Shown here in pieces: positions 36,954 to 40,326 of a DNA stretch of 40,326 nt; position 1 is the first letter of the stretch, and each line of letters starts with the position of its first letter. The position numbers and the translations under genes are program-made. Under the pieces are notes generated by a model that had not been told where the DNA came from, searched no databases, and worked only from the letters and a program-made list of their open reading frames with translations. Location of the stretch: assembly GCA_016927595.1 (NCBI GenBank), contig JAFGMI010000015.1, forward strand, positions 1-40,326, in the 5' to 3' direction. The stretch comes from Melioribacteraceae bacterium (GTDB taxonomy: Bacteria > Bacteroidota > Ignavibacteria > Ignavibacteriales > Melioribacteraceae).

Positions 36954-38093
36954 TTGAGAATATTTTTCTCAGGAATTTTATTTATTGTATCAATGAGTTT
37001 AGTTTCAGTATTAGCATATGCTCAAACAGAAACTGTTCAGGATGATTCTTTATTGGTTTCACATACATTTGCATTACCGGTAATCGACGGTATTGGTGAC
37101 GATTCCTGCTGGCGGGCTGCAAAGTGGCAGTCTATTGGTAAAGTCTGGATTCCGTTTAACGGCTCCGTTGCCGAAAGCGATTATACCGGCAGATATAAAG
37201 TTATCTGGTCTTCAGAATCAAACTTGTTATACTTTTTAATAGATATTTATGATGATGTATTTGTTGATGGATATGTGCCATCCCGATACGGCGGCAGTTA
37301 CAAATATGATATCACCGAAGTATTTATTGATGAAAATCATTCGGGCGGAGAACACCGTTATGACGGATCAACGACAGATGCAGAAAATGCTTTCGCATAT
37401 CATATGTATACCGATTACCCTGTTGACGGCGAAGTTAATGCACAACCTTATATCGAAGATATGAAAGGAACTCAAACAAATTCAACCTGGGTTGATCACG
37501 CCTCGCATTTCCCGGAATTTGTGCTGCGAAAAGACGGCAATACTGCCGTACGAGAATTTTCATTGATTGTTTATAACAATACTTATACTGAAGAAAACAA
37601 GGACGCCGCTATAGCTGATTTATATACCGGCAAGGAAATGGGTTTATCCGTGGCTTACTGCGATAATGATCATCCCGAAAAAAATCCTGTAGAGCGAGAT
37701 AATATGTTCGGCTCGGTTGATGAACCGTATCCAGGAAATTTGCATTGGATAAACGCAGATTATTTCGGCACAGTTGAGTTAGCTGGTGAATTAAGTACCG
37801 GAATTAATTACTCAAACACACATCCGGTTAAATATGAACTGCATCAGAATTTTCCCAATCCTTTTAATCCTACTACCAGTATAGGGTATCAAATATCAAG
37901 ATATGAGACGGTAACTCTAAAAGTGTATGATGTTCTCGGACGGGAAATAGAGGTTTTAGTGAATGAGAAAAAATCTCCTGGAGTTTATAAAGTTCAATTT
38001 GACGGAAGTGCGTTAGCGAGCGGTGTCTACTGTTATAAACTCCAAACAGAAAGTGAATTTATTGAAATTAAAAAATTCATATTGCTGAAATAG
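36954..38093 (+). CDS. CBM9-like carbohydrate-binding protein with T9SS sorting domain
   Basis: 379 residues from a TTG start at 36954, supported by AGAGGCG upstream and by the signal peptide that follows (ends LAYAQ). Residues ~40-275 resemble a CBM9/DOMON-type beta-sandwich: LPVIDGIGDDSCWRAAKWQ, YKVIWSSESNLLYFLIDIYD, and DITEVFIDENHSGGEHRYDG. CBM9 modules bind reducing ends of xylan and other beta-glycans. A T9SS type A domain closes the protein (NFPNPFNPTTS, LKVYDVLGREIEV, IKKFILLK). No catalytic domain is present, so it probably acts as a surface glycan-binding protein, a possible functional substitute for SusD/SusE-type proteins. Confidence 0.85.
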   Translation: MRIFFSGILFIVSMSLVSVLAYAQTETVQDDSLLVSHTFALPVIDGIGDDSCWRAAKWQSIGKVWIPFNGSVAESDYTGRYKVIWSSESNLLYFLIDIYDDVFVDGYVPSRYGGSYKYDITEVFIDENHSGGEHRYDGSTTDAENAFAYHMYTDYPVDGEVNAQPYIEDMKGTQTNSTWVDHASHFPEFVLRKDGNTAVREFSLIVYNNTYTEENKDAAIADLYTGKEMGLSVAYCDNDHPEKNPVERDNMFGSVDEPYPGNLHWINADYFGTVELAGELSTGINYSNTHPVKYELHQNFPNPFNPTTSIGYQISRYETVTLKVYDVLGREIEVLVNEKKSPGVYKVQFDGSALASGVYCYKLQTESEFIEIKKFILLK

Positions 38094-38121
38094 TTAAACC
38101 ATTCCGGTAGGCTTGTTCATA

Positions 38122-38159
38122 AAGATAGTAATCGAGGGCTGAATAATCGACTTTATCTT
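38122..38159 (+). other. imperfect hairpin upstream of aldo-keto reductase gene
   Basis: AAGATA (38122-38127) and TATCTT (38154-38159) flank a second inverted pair, TCGA (38132-38135) and TCGA (38147-38150), around an 11-base loop. No T tract follows, so it is not a convincing terminator. It lies in the 191-bp gap that separates the hydrolase run from the oxidoreductases and could be a regulatory structure or chance. Confidence 0.25.
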
Positions 38160-38284
38160 GTATCCGGAGAATTAAAGTAGTTCTATTATTTTATATTAGT
38201 TTTTAAGAGCGGTACCCAAGTAAAAAATTCTTGCTAAGTATTAAAAATAAATTTTTAGTGTAAAACATCCTTTAAGTAAAACTA

Positions 38285-39274
38285 ATGTATACACACCTAG
38301 TCCCAAAACGTATATTAAATAAAGGCGATGAAATTCCGTGCATAGGATTTGGAACTTTCGGCTCAGATTCAGTTCCTCCGGCATCAGTTGCCGAGGCGGT
38401 TAAGAAAGCTATTTATGCCGGTTACAGACATCTTGACTGTGCCTCAGTTTATGGTAACGAAAAAAATATTGGGTACGTTCTAAAAGAGTTGTTTGAAAGT
38501 GGGTTTCTGGAACGTAAAGATTTGTGGATCACTTCAAAGGTTTGGAATGATATGCATGACTACGTCGAGGAATCATGCAGGCAATCGTTAGCCGATCTTC
38601 AAATAGATTATCTCGATCTCTATCTTGTGCATTGGCCCTTTCCGAATTATCATCCGCCTGAATGCGATGTTACTGCACGAAGCCCTAATGCAAAGCCATT
38701 CATTCATGAAAATTATATAAAAACCTGGCGCCAGATGGAAAGATTAGTTGACAACGGTCTGGTAAAAAATATCGGTACGTCAAACATGACTATTCCTAAA
38801 TTAAACCTGTTATTGAAGGATGCAAAAATAAAACCCGCTTGTAATGAAATGGAATTGCATCCTCATTTCCAACAACCGGAATTGTTCAAGTTTTGTTTAA
38901 AGAATAATATACAACCGATTGCTTATTGCCCCCTCGGTTCGCCGGGACGCCCTGAACGCGACAGAACCCCGGATGACACTGTTGACCTTGAAGATGAAGT
39001 ATTAATATCAATTGCAGAACGATTAAAAATCACACCAGCCGAAGTTGCTCTTAAATGGGCGATTCAACGAGGACAAATTCCAATTCCCTTTTCAATCAAT
39101 CACTTTCTTGAAAATCTATTTGCTGCAACTAGTTTTGATCTAACAGCAAAAGACATGATTGATATTTCGAAAATAGATAAGAATTGCAGATTAATAAAAG
39201 GACAAGTATTTCTTTGGAAAGAAAACCAAAGCTGGGAGGATTTGTGGGATTTAAATGGCGAAATTGTTTCATAA
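38285..39274 (+). CDS. aldo-keto reductase
   Basis: 329 residues without an export signal, so cytosolic. The catalytic tetrad of the family is present: Asp51 and Tyr56 (HLDCASVYGNE), Lys85 (WITSKVWND) and His116 (YLVHWPF). The NADP(H)-binding C-terminal region is present but reads FSINHFLENL where many members have PKS. Family members reduce sugar aldehydes (aldose/xylose reductases) or keto sugars. Given the arabinose- and xylose-releasing enzymes upstream and the polyol-type dehydrogenase 30 bp downstream, an aldose reductase is plausible; 2,5-diketogluconate-type or general carbonyl reduction are alternatives. The 191-bp gap before it may hold its own promoter. Confidence 0.9.
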   Translation: MYTHLVPKRILNKGDEIPCIGFGTFGSDSVPPASVAEAVKKAIYAGYRHLDCASVYGNEKNIGYVLKELFESGFLERKDLWITSKVWNDMHDYVEESCRQSLADLQIDYLDLYLVHWPFPNYHPPECDVTARSPNAKPFIHENYIKTWRQMERLVDNGLVKNIGTSNMTIPKLNLLLKDAKIKPACNEMELHPHFQQPELFKFCLKNNIQPIAYCPLGSPGRPERDRTPDDTVDLEDEVLISIAERLKITPAEVALKWAIQRGQIPIPFSINHFLENLFAATSFDLTAKDMIDISKIDKNCRLIKGQVFLWKENQSWEDLWDLNGEIVS

Positions 39275-39304
39275 TAATAAACATTTGTTATAAAGGTAAA
39301 AATA

Positions 39305-40326
39305 ATGGAAAAAATGATCGGTGCGGTCTTACCGGGAAATAGTACTGTTGAGTTGAAAGAATTTGATATTCCGGTTCCTAAGCATGGTGAAGTTTTGATC
39401 AAGATGAAGTCATCTACTATATGCGGTTCAGATATACGGTGCATATACCATGAGCATTTAGGTAAAGGCCCTGAGGGATATCTGCCGGGAATGATTGCTG
39501 GACATGAACCATCAGGTCAAATTGTTGAAACAGGTCCCGGATGTAGAAGATTCAAAAAAGATGATCGTGTAATTGTCTATCATATTTCCGGCTGCGGTGT
39601 ATGTAACGACTGCAGGCGGGGATATATGATATCATGCACTAGCGAGCACAGAAGAGCTTACGGCTGGCAGCGTGACGGCGGTATGGCAGAATATTTACTC
39701 GCCGAAGAGAAAGACCTTGTTTATTTACCCAAGGAATTGAGCTACTCCGACGGCGCCCAGGTCGCATGTGGTTTCGGAACTGTTTATGAAGGTCTTGAAA
39801 AGATCGGTATCAGTGGTAATGATGATGTGTTAATAACCGGTTTGGGTCCGATCGGTCTTGCTTCAGCTATGCTGAGTAAAGCAATGGGTGCACAAAAAGT
39901 TTATGGAATTGAAGTAATTGATGAAAGAATATCCATTGCAAAAAATACCGGTTTATTTGATGAAGTGATTAAAGCCGGTGAAGATAATGTTGAACAAATC
40001 CGCGATTTAACCAGTGGCTATGGGGTTGAAAAATCAATTGATTGTTCCGCAAATAATAAAGCACGTCTTACTTGTATACAAGCTGTTCGTAAATGGGGTA
40101 AAATTGTCTTCCTTGGTGAAGGCGGTACCTGCGAGTTTCAGCCGTCAAGGGATATTATTCATGATCAGAAAACAATTTACGGATCGTGGGTAACAAATAT
40201 TTGGCGTATGGAAGAACTTGTTGAACGATTGGTTCGGTGGAATATTAAACCGGAATCATTAATTACCCATAGATTCAAGCTGGCTGATGTCGGCAGCGCG
40301 TATTCACTTGCGGCAAGCGGGAAATG
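39305..40326 (+). CDS. zinc-dependent alcohol/polyol dehydrogenase, 3' end missing
   Basis: The frame starts at ATG 39305 (TAAAGGT upstream) and is still open at the window end; 340 codons are seen of a family usually ~340-360. Medium-chain dehydrogenase motifs: catalytic zinc ligand Cys40 in ICGSD and the GHEPSG block, a structural-zinc cluster CGVCNDCRRGYMISC, and the NAD-binding GLGPIGLA (Gly179-Gly184). Relatives include sorbitol/L-iditol, xylitol and aldonate dehydrogenases. The substrate is not readable from sequence. It is 30 bp behind the aldo-keto reductase, so the two are likely cotranscribed and may act in sequence on a sugar and its alcohol or acid. Confidence 0.9.
   Translation, partial: MEKMIGAVLPGNSTVELKEFDIPVPKHGEVLIKMKSSTICGSDIRCIYHEHLGKGPEGYLPGMIAGHEPSGQIVETGPGCRRFKKDDRVIVYHISGCGVCNDCRRGYMISCTSEHRRAYGWQRDGGMAEYLLAEEKDLVYLPKELSYSDGAQVACGFGTVYEGLEKIGISGNDDVLITGLGPIGLASAMLSKAMGAQKVYGIEVIDERISIAKNTGLFDEVIKAGEDNVEQIRDLTSGYGVEKSIDCSANNKARLTCIQAVRKWGKIVFLGEGGTCEFQPSRDIIHDQKTIYGSWVTNIWRMEELVERLVRWNIKPESLITHRFKLADVGSAYSLAASGK

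Overview
The window looks like part of a carbohydrate-utilisation region from a low-GC member of the Ignavibacteriota / Bacteroidota-Chlorobiota assemblage. This is an inference from three things: seven proteins end in a type IX secretion (T9SS) type A sorting domain with the NYPNPFNPSTT-type block typical of Ignavibacteria, the DNA is AT-rich, and the TonB-dependent receptor has a carboxypeptidase-D-like N-terminal domain. Every gene I accept is on the + strand. I saw no tRNA, rRNA, CRISPR array or insertion sequence.

Layout. (1) 1-1149: the 3' end of a T9SS-secreted protein, closed by a strong terminator. (2) 1403-5333: a GH2 beta-galactosidase-type enzyme and, 4 bp later, a XylR-like regulator (periplasmic-binding-protein fold plus AraC HTH). 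(3) 5651-10569: a TonB-dependent receptor followed by a T9SS-secreted beta-helix-like protein, then a terminator. No SusD is present. (4) 10767-17002: three genes without an obvious sugar role: a parvulin-type lipoprotein, a membrane-anchored SGNH hydrolase with TPRs, and a polytopic spermidine-synthase-like protein. (5) 17485-38093: a long run of glycan-active genes: GH127, GH95, a second beta-helix T9SS protein paralogous to the first, a DUF362-like protein with T9SS tail, a beta-propeller T9SS protein, an SMP-30-type lactonase with T9SS tail, two GH43 enzymes, a CE1-type esterase, a GH3 of beta-xylosidase type with PA14, GH51, and a CBM9-like T9SS protein. (6) 38285-40326: an aldo-keto reductase and a zinc alcohol/polyol dehydrogenase cut by the window end.

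How it may work together. The enzymes would remove L-arabinose, D-xylose, L-fucose or L-galactose, D-galactose and acyl decorations from a branched plant cell-wall polymer such as arabinoxylan, fucosylated xyloglucan or an arabinogalactan/extensin-type glycan. T9SS-exported proteins would bind or process the material at the surface, the TonB-dependent receptor would import oligosaccharides, the XylR-like protein would sense a released sugar, and the two oxidoreductases could process monosaccharides. No backbone-cleaving endo-glycanase is visible, so the locus looks specialised for side chains and oligosaccharides.

The most interesting candidate system is the TonB-dependent receptor paired with a T9SS-anchored beta-helix protein where a SusD would be expected, with a second copy of that beta-helix protein inside the hydrolase operon.
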